A stretch of 8,047 nt of DNA from Alphaproteobacteria bacterium (GCA_020249025.1 JADCGM010000399.1:1-8047), one strand, 5' to 3'; numbered from the stretch's first letter, positions 1 through 5,026 are shown. Notes: a model not told the origin generated them from the sequence alone. Numbers and translations: made by a program.

Positions 1-112
1 CGTCCCGCGCCTCGGACCCCAGCACGACCAGCGTCGCGGCCAGCATCAGCTCGGTCGCGGGATCGAGCGCCTGCGGCACGAAGCGCAGACTGTGCTTGAC
101 GGCCATCGTCAT
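1..112 (-). CDS. Hypothetical protein, N-terminal fragment cut by window edge
   Basis: Only the first 37 codons lie in the window; the gene continues past the left edge. The start is an ATG whose bases overlap the TGA stop of the gene upstream (ATGA, 109-112), a typical translational-coupling junction. A second in-frame ATG lies two codons later. The visible protein begins MTMAVKHSLRFVPQALDPAT and continues with a short hydrophobic or amphipathic stretch (ELMLAATLVVLG). I do not recognise the family. Position and coupling suggest it shares a phage/element operon with the 141-residue gene before it. A role cannot be given from 37 residues. Confidence 0.55.
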   Translation of the reverse strand, partial: MTMAVKHSLRFVPQALDPATELMLAATLVVLGSEARD

Positions 113-534
113 GCGGCACTCCGGTCTTCGGCGACGCGCTTTCCGGGCGGCAGCGTCCGCTGCTCGGCCCGGTCTTCCGCCGGCGTGTCGCGGTAGAGGT
201 TGGCGACGCGGCGAACGTCGCTGCGAATCTCGGCGGTCTCGGGCGTCACCCAGGGCTTGGGCGTGCGCTTGGCCACCAGCAGGAAGGCGGGATCGGCCGC
301 GTTGCCGCGCCGCATCTCGATCTCGGCGAACCCGAAGTCCGCCATGTCGGTCATGAACCAGACGACGCCCTCGGCCCCGGCCTCGTCGTCGAGATCGGCG
401 CCGGTGCCGAACCAGAGCGCAGCACCCGGCTGCGCCGCGGCGATCCAGCCGACGGCGGCCTCGATCGACGGCCGGCCGAGCGGCTCGGGCGAACCCGATC
501 CGGTCAGCGGCGCGATCGTCGAGGCTGTCGTCAT
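109..534 (-). CDS. Hypothetical phage/element protein, 141 aa
   Basis: A 141-residue protein of unrecognised family. I chose the ATG at 534 because GGAG sits five bases upstream; a GTG at 549 would add only five residues and lies upstream of that ribosome site. The N-terminal 25 residues are Ser/Thr/Pro/Gly-rich and probably unstructured. The middle (about residues 26-95) looks folded, with aromatic-rich stretches such as ALWFGTGADL and GVVWFMTDMADFGFAEIEM and then AFLLVAKRTPKPWV. The last 35 residues are charged and Arg-rich. There is no signal peptide or membrane helix. It is coupled by ATGA to the partial gene downstream. It lies in the same direction as the regulator at 684-1151, but a hairpin and 149 bases separate them. 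Most likely an early or accessory phage gene; function unknown. Confidence 0.6.
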   Translation of the reverse strand: MTTASTIAPLTGSGSPEPLGRPSIEAAVGWIAAAQPGAALWFGTGADLDDEAGAEGVVWFMTDMADFGFAEIEMRRGNAADPAFLLVAKRTPKPWVTPETAEIRSDVRRVANLYRDTPAEDRAEQRTLPPGKRVAEDRSAA

Positions 535-648
535 GGCGTCTCCGGGCACGCAGAAAGCCGTCCGCCCGGCAGCGCCGCGACGGGGCAGGATTGGCGAAAG
601 GGGTGGCAGACTCCGGGGCGGGTTAGGCGGTTGCGGGAAAGTCCGTCA

Positions 649-682
649 CCGCCGGGCGGGCCTGCCAGCCGCCCACCGGCGG
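649..682 (-). terminator. Hairpin directly after the 684-1151 gene; possible terminator or attenuator
   Basis: CCGCCGG (649-655) pairs with CCGGCGG (676-682), with an inner GGGCGG (654-659)/CCGCCC (669-674) register that shares two bases with the outer arm. The hairpin abuts the stop codon at 684-686. There is only a weak T-rich stretch downstream (ACTTTCCC on the minus strand), so intrinsic termination is uncertain. It could instead be an attenuator ahead of the gene starting at 534. Confidence 0.35.
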
Positions 683-683
683 G

Positions 684-1151
684 TCAGCTGGTGTCGGCCA
701 GCTGAGCCCTCAACTCGCCGTCGAGGTTCGCGAGCGCCTGCTGCGCCTCGGCGATCTCGCCGCGAAGCTTGGTGGCGTCGGCCTTCGAGACCCCGCCCTT
801 CAGGCTGGCGAGCAGGGCCTGCACGACGTCGCTCGTCTCGCGATGCACGACCGCCAGATGCTGCTCGCAGCCCATCGGCGCCTGCGCCGACGCGGGCAGC
901 GCGACGAGCACGAAGCCCTGCCGCAGCGCGAGCTCGCGCGTCACCTGCGGCCAGGCCGACGAGCGCGGTGCGATGTCCTCGAGATCGCCGACCGCGTCGA
1001 CGGGCAGGAAGCGGTCGGCGTGGAACGGGCTGACCGCTTCGCTGAGCTTCGATTGACCAAGACGGCAGCGTGTCGCCGCGGCGGTCTGCCCGCCGGCAGC
1101 CTCGACCAGCTCGCGGCTGGCCTTCTTCAGCGAGAGCGCGGCGGACTTCAT
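684..1151 (-). CDS. Putative phage regulatory/DNA-binding protein, 155 aa
   Basis: A 155-residue soluble protein. Residues about 8-60 (LKKASRELVEAAGGQTAAAT, then a Gly-Gln-Ser-Lys-Leu-Ser segment, then PVDAVGDLED) fit the layout of small phage regulators in alphaproteobacterial prophages. There, a helix-turn-helix-like start with an 'AAGG' turn is followed by a 'P-D-V-x-x-DLE' helix and an 'xVTRELAxRQGFxLV' segment; the last is visible here as QVTRELALRQGFVLVALP (residues about 70-86). The C-terminal 45 residues (KGGVSKADATKLRGEIAEAQ and onward) are predicted helical or coiled coil and may dimerise. The family match is from memory of similar prophage proteins, so CII-like regulation is an inference. 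The start ATG at 1151 has only a weak ribosome site. It is divergent from the gene at 1254 across a region holding a 13-bp inverted repeat, which suggests autoregulation or shared control. Confidence 0.6.
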   Translation of the reverse strand: MKSAALSLKKASRELVEAAGGQTAAATRCRLGQSKLSEAVSPFHADRFLPVDAVGDLEDIAPRSSAWPQVTRELALRQGFVLVALPASAQAPMGCEQHLAVVHRETSDVVQALLASLKGGVSKADATKLRGEIAEAQQALANLDGELRAQLADTS

Positions 1152-1172
1152 GCGACACCCATCAGCAGGGTC

Positions 1173-1212
1173 GCACGACGGGCGGACGTAACGGCGCGCC
1201 CGCCCGTCGTGC
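1173..1212. promoter_or_regulatory. 13-bp perfect inverted repeat, candidate operator between divergent genes
   Basis: GCACGACGGGCGG (1173-1185) is repeated inverted and without mismatch at 1200-1212, with a 14-base spacer. It lies in the 102-base gap between the divergent starts at 1151 (minus) and 1254 (plus). The right arm runs straight into CTATCG (1212-1217), the reverse complement of the CGATAG half-site seen at the lysogeny switch. Operator function is inferred from symmetry and position. In RNA it would also form a strong GC-rich hairpin. Confidence 0.55.
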
Positions 1213-1253
1213 TATCGTCGGCGGTGCGAATCGACCGACGAAAGGAAGCTCGA

Positions 1254-1484
1254 ATGGCCGACGAGATCACCGACGCGGCGACGGTCGCCGCGACGATCGG
1301 CATCAATGCGGCGCTGACGGTGCTGCGCGGGCTGGTGGACCGCGGCGTCATTGATCTTCGCTCCGCTCAGCTGATGTTTGACGATGTTGCTGATCGCGCG
1401 CTCCGCGCATCGCGGCATACTCCCGCAGTTCACGCGGGGGTGTCCCGAACGGTCGACGACGGAGTGCGTCTGCTGTCTGCTTAG
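1254..1484 (+). CDS. Small hypothetical element protein, 76 aa
   Basis: A 76-residue protein with a good start: GGAAG lies a few bases before the ATG at 1254. The first 45 residues (MADEITDAATVAATIGINAA, then LTVLRGLVDRGVIDLRSAQL) look like a real, mostly helical, acidic domain, and third codon positions are strongly G/C there. The C-terminal 30 residues have poorer composition and overlap the 3' end of a minus-strand gene (1348-1569) by 137 bases. I do not recognise a family. It faces the regulator at 684-1151 across the inverted-repeat region, so both may be controlled from the same site. No membrane segment or signal peptide is evident. Confidence 0.6.
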   Translation: MADEITDAATVAATIGINAALTVLRGLVDRGVIDLRSAQLMFDDVADRALRASRHTPAVHAGVSRTVDDGVRLLSA

Positions 1485-1569
1485 AAGTCGCCACGTGCCC
1501 GAGGCGGATCGCCTCGACGATCTCCTCGCGCACGATCGCGCGCACTTTTCGGACGATCCAGCCCATCAC
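1348..1569 (-). CDS. Small hypothetical protein coupled to Cro-like gene, 73 aa
   Basis: A 73-residue basic protein that begins at GTG 1569, where GTGA overlaps the stop codon of the HTH gene upstream. GGAG sits eight bases before the GTG; an ATG is the very next codon. The first 35 residues (MMGWIVRKVRAIVREEIVEA, then IRLGHVATSKQTADA) form a likely amphipathic helix with strong coding-type third positions. The remainder is Arg/Gln-rich and lies antisense to the tail of the 1254-1484 gene. The family is unknown. Coupling to the YdaS/Cro-like gene suggests an early lytic-side phage gene. The C-terminal half may be little constrained. Confidence 0.5.
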   Translation of the reverse strand: MMGWIVRKVRAIVREEIVEAIRLGHVATSKQTADALRRRPFGTPPRELREYAAMRGARDQQHRQTSAERSEDQ

Positions 1570-1853
1570 GCCGCACGCTCCTGCGGGATAGCGGCCCGCG
1601 AACTATCCGATGACCGGGTCGCGGCGGCGGCGGTAGAGGCGTCATCGGCGGGGTCGACGGACGGATAGAGGTCCGGACGAAGGAGGGAACGTGAGACGCC
1701 CGTCGCAGCCTCGATCTTCAGAACATACTCGGCAGGGGTGCGCCCGGCCTTGTTGAGCCAGCCCCAGAGCGTCGACTGCGTGACGCCGACGCGCCGCGCC
1801 AGCTCGCTTTGCGAGCCGGCGACGGTGATGGCGGATTCGAGTGCTTCCTTCAT
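1566..1853 (-). CDS. YdaS/Cro-like HTH transcriptional regulator, 95 aa
   Basis: A small DNA-binding protein that probably acts as the Cro-like opponent of the S24 repressor encoded divergently. Residues about 1-62 match the YdaS/Cro-like layout: MKEALESAITVAGSQSELAR is followed by RVGVTQSTLWGWLNKAGRTP and then EYVLKIEAATGVSRSLLRPD-LYP. This is the familiar pattern of helix 2-turn-helix 3 with the 'W-x-WLN..RxPAE.vL.IE.ATG..R..LRPDLYP' signature. The last 30 residues are Ala/Ser-rich and likely disordered. I start at ATG 1853, which gives the domain its usual N-terminus; a longer frame to 1943 would run across the operator region. No clear ribosome site precedes the ATG, and the proposed -10 box ends only about nine bases before it, so the transcript may be leaderless. 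It is coupled to the 1348-1569 gene. Confidence 0.8.
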   Translation of the reverse strand: MKEALESAITVAGSQSELARRVGVTQSTLWGWLNKAGRTPAEYVLKIEAATGVSRSLLRPDLYPSVDPADDASTAAAATRSSDSSRAAIPQERAA

Positions 1854-1862
1854 GGCCGCGCA

Positions 1863-1891
1863 AGCTATCGCTTTGCCGATAGCGCCGTCAA
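1863..1891 (-). promoter_or_regulatory. Candidate Cro-like gene promoter with embedded operator palindrome
   Basis: On the minus strand, TTGACG (1891-1886) is a good -35 box. At 16-17 bases follows GATAGC/ATAGCT (1869-1863), a weak -10. A perfect inverted repeat, GCTATCG (1864-1870)-CTTTGC-CGATAGC (1877-1883), covers the -10 and the spacer, as expected for a repressor operator that would silence the Cro-like gene. Repressor identity is inferred from position. Confidence 0.5.
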
Positions 1892-1901
1892 CCGGAAAAA
1901 C

Positions 1902-1913
1902 GAACGTGCGTTC
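1902..1913. promoter_or_regulatory. 12-bp palindrome, second candidate operator at the lysogeny switch
   Basis: GAACGTGCGTTC is a perfect inverted repeat (GAACG-TG-CGTTC) centred about 30 bases before the repressor start. A further CGATAG half-site lies at 1925-1930. It fits the GAAC-N4-GTTC shape of LexA boxes known from Gram-positive bacteria rather than the direct-repeat LexA box of alphaproteobacteria. It may be bound by the phage repressor or by the Cro-like protein. Confidence 0.4.
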
Positions 1914-1941
1914 TAACGCCCGGTCGATAGGCTCCGCGGCC

Positions 1942-2604
1942 ATGACGCTTGGCGAACGAATTCAAGCGCGAATGCGCAAACTCGGGCTGTCGCAGTCGGA
2001 GGTGGCCCGGCGGGTCGGGCTTCGTCAGTCCACCATTAACGCCCTCGTCAACGGCGACGCGCAGGGATCGAAGCACCTGCATCAGATCGCACGCGCGCTC
2101 GAAACGTCATCGAGCTTTCTGTTGGGCGAGACCGACGATCCGCAAGAGGGCGCCGCCCCAACGCCTTCGGCTGCGGTGTTGGCCGATCAACTCAACTTGG
2201 CGATGATCCCGGAGCTCCGCCTCGGCTATTCCATGGGCGGCGGCTCGATCCTCGATGACTATGAAGTGGTCGGCTTCCGGGCCTTCGATCGGGACTGGCT
2301 TCGTGCGGTCGCGAGGGGCGGCTCGGACAAGCTGATCGTCGCCACCGGCGAGGGCGACTCGATGGAGCCGACGCTCAAGGATGGCGACACCGTTCTCATC
2401 GACATGTCGCAGCGGGACATCACCAGCCAGGATCGCATCTGGGCGTTGAGCTATGGCGACCTCGGGATGATCAAGCGCGTTCGGCGTCAGCCGGGCGGCA
2501 CCTATCGCATCATGTCCGACAACCCGACCGTCGCACCCATCGACGCTGCCGATGGCGAGATGTTCGTCGTCGGCCGGGTCATCTGGATCGGGAGGCGCAT
2601 GTGA
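1942..2604 (+). CDS. CI/LexA-type phage repressor (XRE HTH + S24 peptidase), 220 aa
   Basis: The likely master repressor of the element, holding lysogeny and released by self-cleavage under SOS. Residues 1-62 form an XRE helix-turn-helix (IQARMRKLGLSQSEVARRVG, then QSTINALVNG). Residues about 90-216 form the S24/LexA domain. Ser140 lies in GEGDSMEPTLKDGDTVLID and Lys178 in LGMIKRV, the expected Ser-Lys dyad. The cleavage loop would be near residues 95-101 (GYSMGGG); the scissile pair there would be Met-Gly or Gly-Gly rather than the usual Ala-Gly, so cleavability is less certain. The start at ATG 1942 gives the standard HTH N-terminus but has no strong ribosome site. It is divergent from the Cro-like gene across an operator region, and its stop overlaps the GTG of the WYL-TerB gene (GTGA). 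Confidence 0.9.
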   Translation: MTLGERIQARMRKLGLSQSEVARRVGLRQSTINALVNGDAQGSKHLHQIARALETSSSFLLGETDDPQEGAAPTPSAAVLADQLNLAMIPELRLGYSMGGGSILDDYEVVGFRAFDRDWLRAVARGGSDKLIVATGEGDSMEPTLKDGDTVLIDMSQRDITSQDRIWALSYGDLGMIKRVRRQPGGTYRIMSDNPTVAPIDAADGEMFVVGRVIWIGRRM

Positions 2605-3380
2605 CCGGTCAGACAACCAGTTGGACCAGCATGCTGACCGACCGCGAAGCGCGCCGCCGGCTGCTCGAAGGCGTGCTTCCCAAGCGCGTGGTGCCGCCCG
2701 TGCCGCCGGGGCGCACGCCCGCTGCCGATGGCCCGGAAGCCGAAACTCCGGATCCATGGCCCGGCAAGATCGCAGGCCTCGGTCTCTACATTGAGTATGA
2801 GGATGCGGGCGGCCGGCGCAGCGAACGCCGGATCACATGCCGAGCCCTCGCGAAGCGTCCGGCCGGTCAGACGCTCATCGCATGGTGTCACGAACGCAAC
2901 GCGCCGCGCGAGTTCCGGATCGATCGCATCGCGGAAGTCGTCGATCTCGTGACCGGCGAGCTGCTCGATCCCGCCGAGGTGTTCGGCCGCTACATCGCCA
3001 ATGCATCGCATTTCGACCGGCCCGATCTGGACCGCATCGTCCGCGTTCTGGTCTTCCTCGCCCGCTGCGACGGCCGCGACCATCCGAGCGAATGGATCGC
3101 GGTGGAGGATGCGATCGCAGCCTACTGCCTCCGCTATGACGGCGACGACGAGTTGTGCTCGACGACGCTCCACATGGCGCGCCGGCTCGCTCCGACCGGC
3201 TTGGACTTCGTCGCGGCGCTGCGCTGGTTCATCCGCCAGCCTGACGGCCCGAAGCTGGCTCGACTCGTGCTCGATCATTCCCGCAAGCTGATCGATGCCG
3301 ACGGCGTTCTTCGGCCTGAAGAAATCCGCTGGGGCGTCGAGGTGGAGAATGTGCTGCAGCGGACTGCGATGCGCCGCTAA
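2601..3380 (+). CDS. WYL domain + TerB-like domain protein, 259 aa
   Basis: Starts at GTG 2601 with GGAGG five bases upstream and overlaps the repressor stop codon, so its synthesis is tied to the repressor. Residues 1-55 are Pro/Arg-rich and probably disordered. Residues about 60-120 fit a WYL domain: GLYIEYEDAGGRRSERRI is followed by LIAWCHERNAPREFRIDRI and VVDLVTGE, with the conserved Arg-x-FR-x-DRI core. Residues about 146-252 are helical with two acidic TerB-like motifs, ARCDGRDHPSE and IDADGVLRPEE. WYL domains are known as ligand- or nucleic-acid-binding switches in regulators of DNA damage and phage defence, and usually follow a winged HTH. None is visible here, so it may work with the co-translated repressor or as a sensor. 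Its exact role is unknown. Confidence 0.75.
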   Translation: MTGQTTSWTSMLTDREARRRLLEGVLPKRVVPPVPPGRTPAADGPEAETPDPWPGKIAGLGLYIEYEDAGGRRSERRITCRALAKRPAGQTLIAWCHERNAPREFRIDRIAEVVDLVTGELLDPAEVFGRYIANASHFDRPDLDRIVRVLVFLARCDGRDHPSEWIAVEDAIAAYCLRYDGDDELCSTTLHMARRLAPTGLDFVAALRWFIRQPDGPKLARLVLDHSRKLIDADGVLRPEEIRWGVEVENVLQRTAMRR

Positions 3381-3391
3381 CGGTAATCCGA

Positions 3392-3420
3392 TTGACCGCC
3401 TAACGTTTAAACGATAGAAA
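3392..3420 (+). promoter_or_regulatory. Promoter of the membrane protein-xis-int operon with internal palindrome
   Basis: TTGACC (3392-3397), a 17-base spacer and TAGAAA (3415-3420) make a good sigma-70-type promoter, 23 bases before the ATG at 3444. The spacer holds the perfect palindrome CGTTTAAACG (3404-3413). A CGATAG half-site (3412-3417), as at the lysogeny switch, overlaps the -10. Repression by the element's own regulators is inferred. Confidence 0.6.
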
Positions 3421-3421
3421 G

Positions 3422-3441
3422 CGGCCTCGGAAGGGAGGCCG
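3422..3441 (+). promoter_or_regulatory. Leader hairpin that hides the ribosome site of the 3444 gene
   Basis: CGGCCTC (3422-3428) pairs perfectly with GAGGCCG (3435-3441) around the loop GGAAGG. The Shine-Dalgarno GGGAGG (3433-3438) lies partly in the loop and partly in the 3' arm, and the stem ends two bases before the ATG at 3444. This predicts reduced or controlled translation of the first gene of the integrase operon. Confidence 0.45.
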
Positions 3442-3443
3442 TC

Positions 3444-3620
3444 ATGCCTGCACAGGATCTGTTGACCTACGCGATCGTCGGCGCGGCCGTCGTCTGCGGC
3501 TTCGTCGCGACGGGCTACGCCCTCGCGCGCCGCGAGATGCCGAAGCCGATCACGGTGACCTCGACGATGGTGTTGACCGCCTTCGCCGGCGCCCACATGC
3601 TCGGGCTGATCGCGCGATGA
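3444..3620 (+). CDS. Small two-helix membrane protein, 58 aa
   Basis: The translation starts MPAQDLLTYAIVGAAVVCGF and ends AFAGAHMLGLIAR. Two hydrophobic segments, residues about 8-27 and 37-57, are joined by a short basic loop (ARREMPKP). This predicts an inner-membrane hairpin with the basic loop in the cytoplasm. The ribosome site GGGAGG lies a few bases upstream of ATG 3444 and is part of a leader hairpin. The stop codon overlaps the start of the excisionase-like gene (ATGA, 3617-3620), so it is the first gene of an integration operon. I do not recognise the family. Small membrane proteins in this spot could be superinfection-exclusion or toxin-like factors, but nothing in the sequence proves that. 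Confidence 0.65.
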   Translation: MPAQDLLTYAIVGAAVVCGFVATGYALARREMPKPITVTSTMVLTAFAGAHMLGLIAR

Positions 3621-3931
3621 CCACGCCGATCGGCATCGAAGCTGCGATGGCGATCACCGGCTTGAAACGCCGGAACCTTCAGGCATTGTCCGCGGCCGGC
3701 AAGGTGCCCGGCGCGACTCGACCCGCCGGGCTCTGGCTCTATGACGAGGCCAAGCTGCGCGCATGGATGCGCGCCGGAGAACGCGCGTGCCGCCCCACGA
3801 CCCATCTGCCACAACGACCCGCCTCCGTCCGCCCCGCAACACCTACTGGCGCGGCGATGTTCTCTGGGCGAAGTTCAAGGTTCGGGGACGGCTCGTTAGA
3901 GCGAGCCTACGAACGGGCTCTCCGAAGCTAG
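3617..3931 (+). CDS. Excisionase-like HTH protein, 104 aa
   Basis: Residues about 4-52 (IGIEAAMAITGLKRRNLQAL, then SAAGKVPGATRPAGLWLYDE-AKLRAWM) fit the AlpA/MerR-type winged HTH of phage excisionases: a helix-turn-helix with 'tGl.rr.lq.l...GkvPga.r..g.W.yd...L..W'. Such proteins bend DNA at att sites and steer the integrase toward excision. The domain ends near residue 55. The remaining 50 residues are Arg/Pro/Ser-rich and encoded over the start of the integrase gene in another frame (145-base overlap), so they may be a by-product of the overlap. It is coupled upstream to the membrane protein by ATGA. Position directly before the integrase supports the excisionase role, which remains inferred. 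Confidence 0.7.
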   Translation: MTTPIGIEAAMAITGLKRRNLQALSAAGKVPGATRPAGLWLYDEAKLRAWMRAGERACRPTTHLPQRPASVRPATPTGAAMFSGRSSRFGDGSLERAYERALRS

Positions 3932-4968
3932 CCGAGAAGCGCCTGAAGCTGCTGCGCGACCAGCTCGAGAACGAGATGGTCTATGGCGCGGCCGCGCCGG
4001 TCAGCTGGATGGAAGCGGTCATCGCGTGGCGCGCGGCTGCGCCCGACAGCTCCACCACCCGCCGCTATGCGACATCGCTGGTGCAGCTGCGCGCGCACCT
4101 GGACGGCCTCGACGTCCAGCAGGTGAACGCCGACGTGCTGCGCGCGATCGTTCGAGATCGCCGCCGCTTCGTGTCGGTCGCCACCGTCAACCGCGATCTC
4201 ACCGCGATCTCGGCCGTGCTTGATCATGCGGTCGGCGAGGGCTGGATCGCCGACAACGCCGCCTATCTCTTCGACCGCTCGCGCCTGCGCGAGACACGCG
4301 ACCCCATCGACCTGCCGGAGCCGGCGCGCATCCGGCGCGCGATCGCCGCATGCGCCGACGCCTTCGCCCAGGGCGCGGAGTTCGCGCTCGAAACCGGCAT
4401 GCGGCAGGAAGAGGTCTTCAGCCTGACATGGGCGCAGGTCGACCGCGGCCGGCGCGCCGTGTCACTGACCCGCACCAAGCGCCGCCGCGTGCGCGAGGTG
4501 CCGCTGTCGCCCCGCGCCATGGCGATCATCGAGGCGCGCCCGGTCTATCTCGGCTCGCCCCACGTCTTCTGGCATGGCGAGGGCGAGCGCTACGCCGCGC
4601 CGGCGAGCTCGTGGCGCGACTTCCTCGACCGTCTCGCCGAGCGCGACCGCAAGGAGATCGGGCGAGACATCGCAGCAGCGGGGCAGGGGGGCACAAAAGG
4701 GGGCACAGCCAGCCCGCCCGCGCGCGAGGCCTTCGAGCCCTTCCCGTTCCACCACCTGCGCCACCGCTTCGCGGTCGACTTCCTGCGGTCCCGCCGAGGC
4801 ACGATCTATGATCTGCAGAGGATCCTCGGCCATGGCTCGCTCACCACGACCGAGGGCTATCTCGACTATCTGACGCCCGACGAGCGCCGCGCCGCGACGC
4901 AGGAGGGGGCACAAAACGAGGCACAGGTGCAACGGTCTGACCGCCGCAAGCACCGCTCAAAGGCCTGA
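3787..4968 (+). CDS. int: Tyrosine recombinase / phage integrase, 393 aa
   Basis: Catalyses site-specific recombination between the element and a chromosomal att site. Catalytic residues, numbered from GTG 3787: Arg206 (ETGMRQEEV), Lys231 (TRTKRRR), His322 and Arg325 (FHHLRHRFA), His349 (ILGHGSL), nucleophile Tyr358 (TTTEGYL). An SAM-like core-binding domain (about 70-155) and a basic arm-binding N-terminus precede it. I prefer GTG 3787 because GGAG lies seven bases upstream; ATG 3763 would add eight residues without a clear ribosome site. Length is normal for phage integrases. A Gly-rich linker (GQGGTKGGTA) sits before the HxxR box and a Gln-rich tail follows Tyr358; both are encoded by copies of one DNA repeat. 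The gene ends 41 bases from the tRNA-Thr fragment, marking that as the attachment site. Confidence 0.93.
   Translation: MPPHDPSATTTRLRPPRNTYWRGDVLWAKFKVRGRLVRASLRTGSPKLAEKRLKLLRDQLENEMVYGAAAPVSWMEAVIAWRAAAPDSSTTRRYATSLVQLRAHLDGLDVQQVNADVLRAIVRDRRRFVSVATVNRDLTAISAVLDHAVGEGWIADNAAYLFDRSRLRETRDPIDLPEPARIRRAIAACADAFAQGAEFALETGMRQEEVFSLTWAQVDRGRRAVSLTRTKRRRVREVPLSPRAMAIIEARPVYLGSPHVFWHGEGERYAAPASSWRDFLDRLAERDRKEIGRDIAAAGQGGTKGGTASPPAREAFEPFPFHHLRHRFAVDFLRSRRGTIYDLQRILGHGSLTTTEGYLDYLTPDERRAATQEGAQNEAQVQRSDRRKHRSKA
4687..4707 (+). repeat. Copy 1 of a 21-bp motif inside int, candidate arm-type site
   Basis: GGGGGCACAAAA followed by GGGGGCACA. Copy 2 at 4905-4925 differs at two positions only. Here the frame reads G-G-T-K-G-G-T; copy 2 is read in another frame. 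This points to selection on DNA rather than protein. Within each copy, GGCACA itself occurs twice. A recombinase arm-binding role is inferred from proximity to the attachment site. Confidence 0.55.
4905..4925 (+). repeat. Copy 2 of the 21-bp motif, near the int stop codon
   Basis: GGGGGCACAAAA followed by CGAGGCACA, in the same orientation as copy 1 and 218 bases downstream. The reading frame gives G-A-Q-N-E-A-Q here. It lies about 85 bases from the tRNA-Thr junction, a plausible distance for an integrase arm site. Confidence 0.55.
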
Positions 4969-5008
4969 ATTTATACGGAAAAGCGGCAATCGTGTGAGGC
5001 AGGGCCGC

Positions 5009-5026
5009 TCGGTTTACAAAACCGCT
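5009..5026. other. Candidate attachment-site core (integrase-proximal att junction)
   Basis: The tRNA anticodon stem-loop, palindromic as CGGTTTACAAAACCG on the plus strand (5010-5024), lies where chromosome-like tRNA sequence gives way to element DNA. Tyrosine recombinases of phages commonly cross over in such tRNA stem-loops. The matching repeat is not elsewhere in the window, so boundaries are approximate. Confidence 0.5.

Noticed and set aside
200..1033. Long plus-strand open frame of 277 codons
   Set aside because: Arg/Pro/Ala-rich low-complexity translation, antisense to better minus-strand genes; a high-GC shadow frame.
2502..3596. Long minus-strand open frame of 364 codons
   Set aside because: Lies antisense to the repressor tail, the WYL-TerB gene and the membrane protein gene, which have recognisable domains and ribosome sites.
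3763..3786. ATG 3763 as integrase start
   Set aside because: It has no clear ribosome site, while GTG 3787 has GGAG at seven bases; the longer start remains possible but adds only eight residues.
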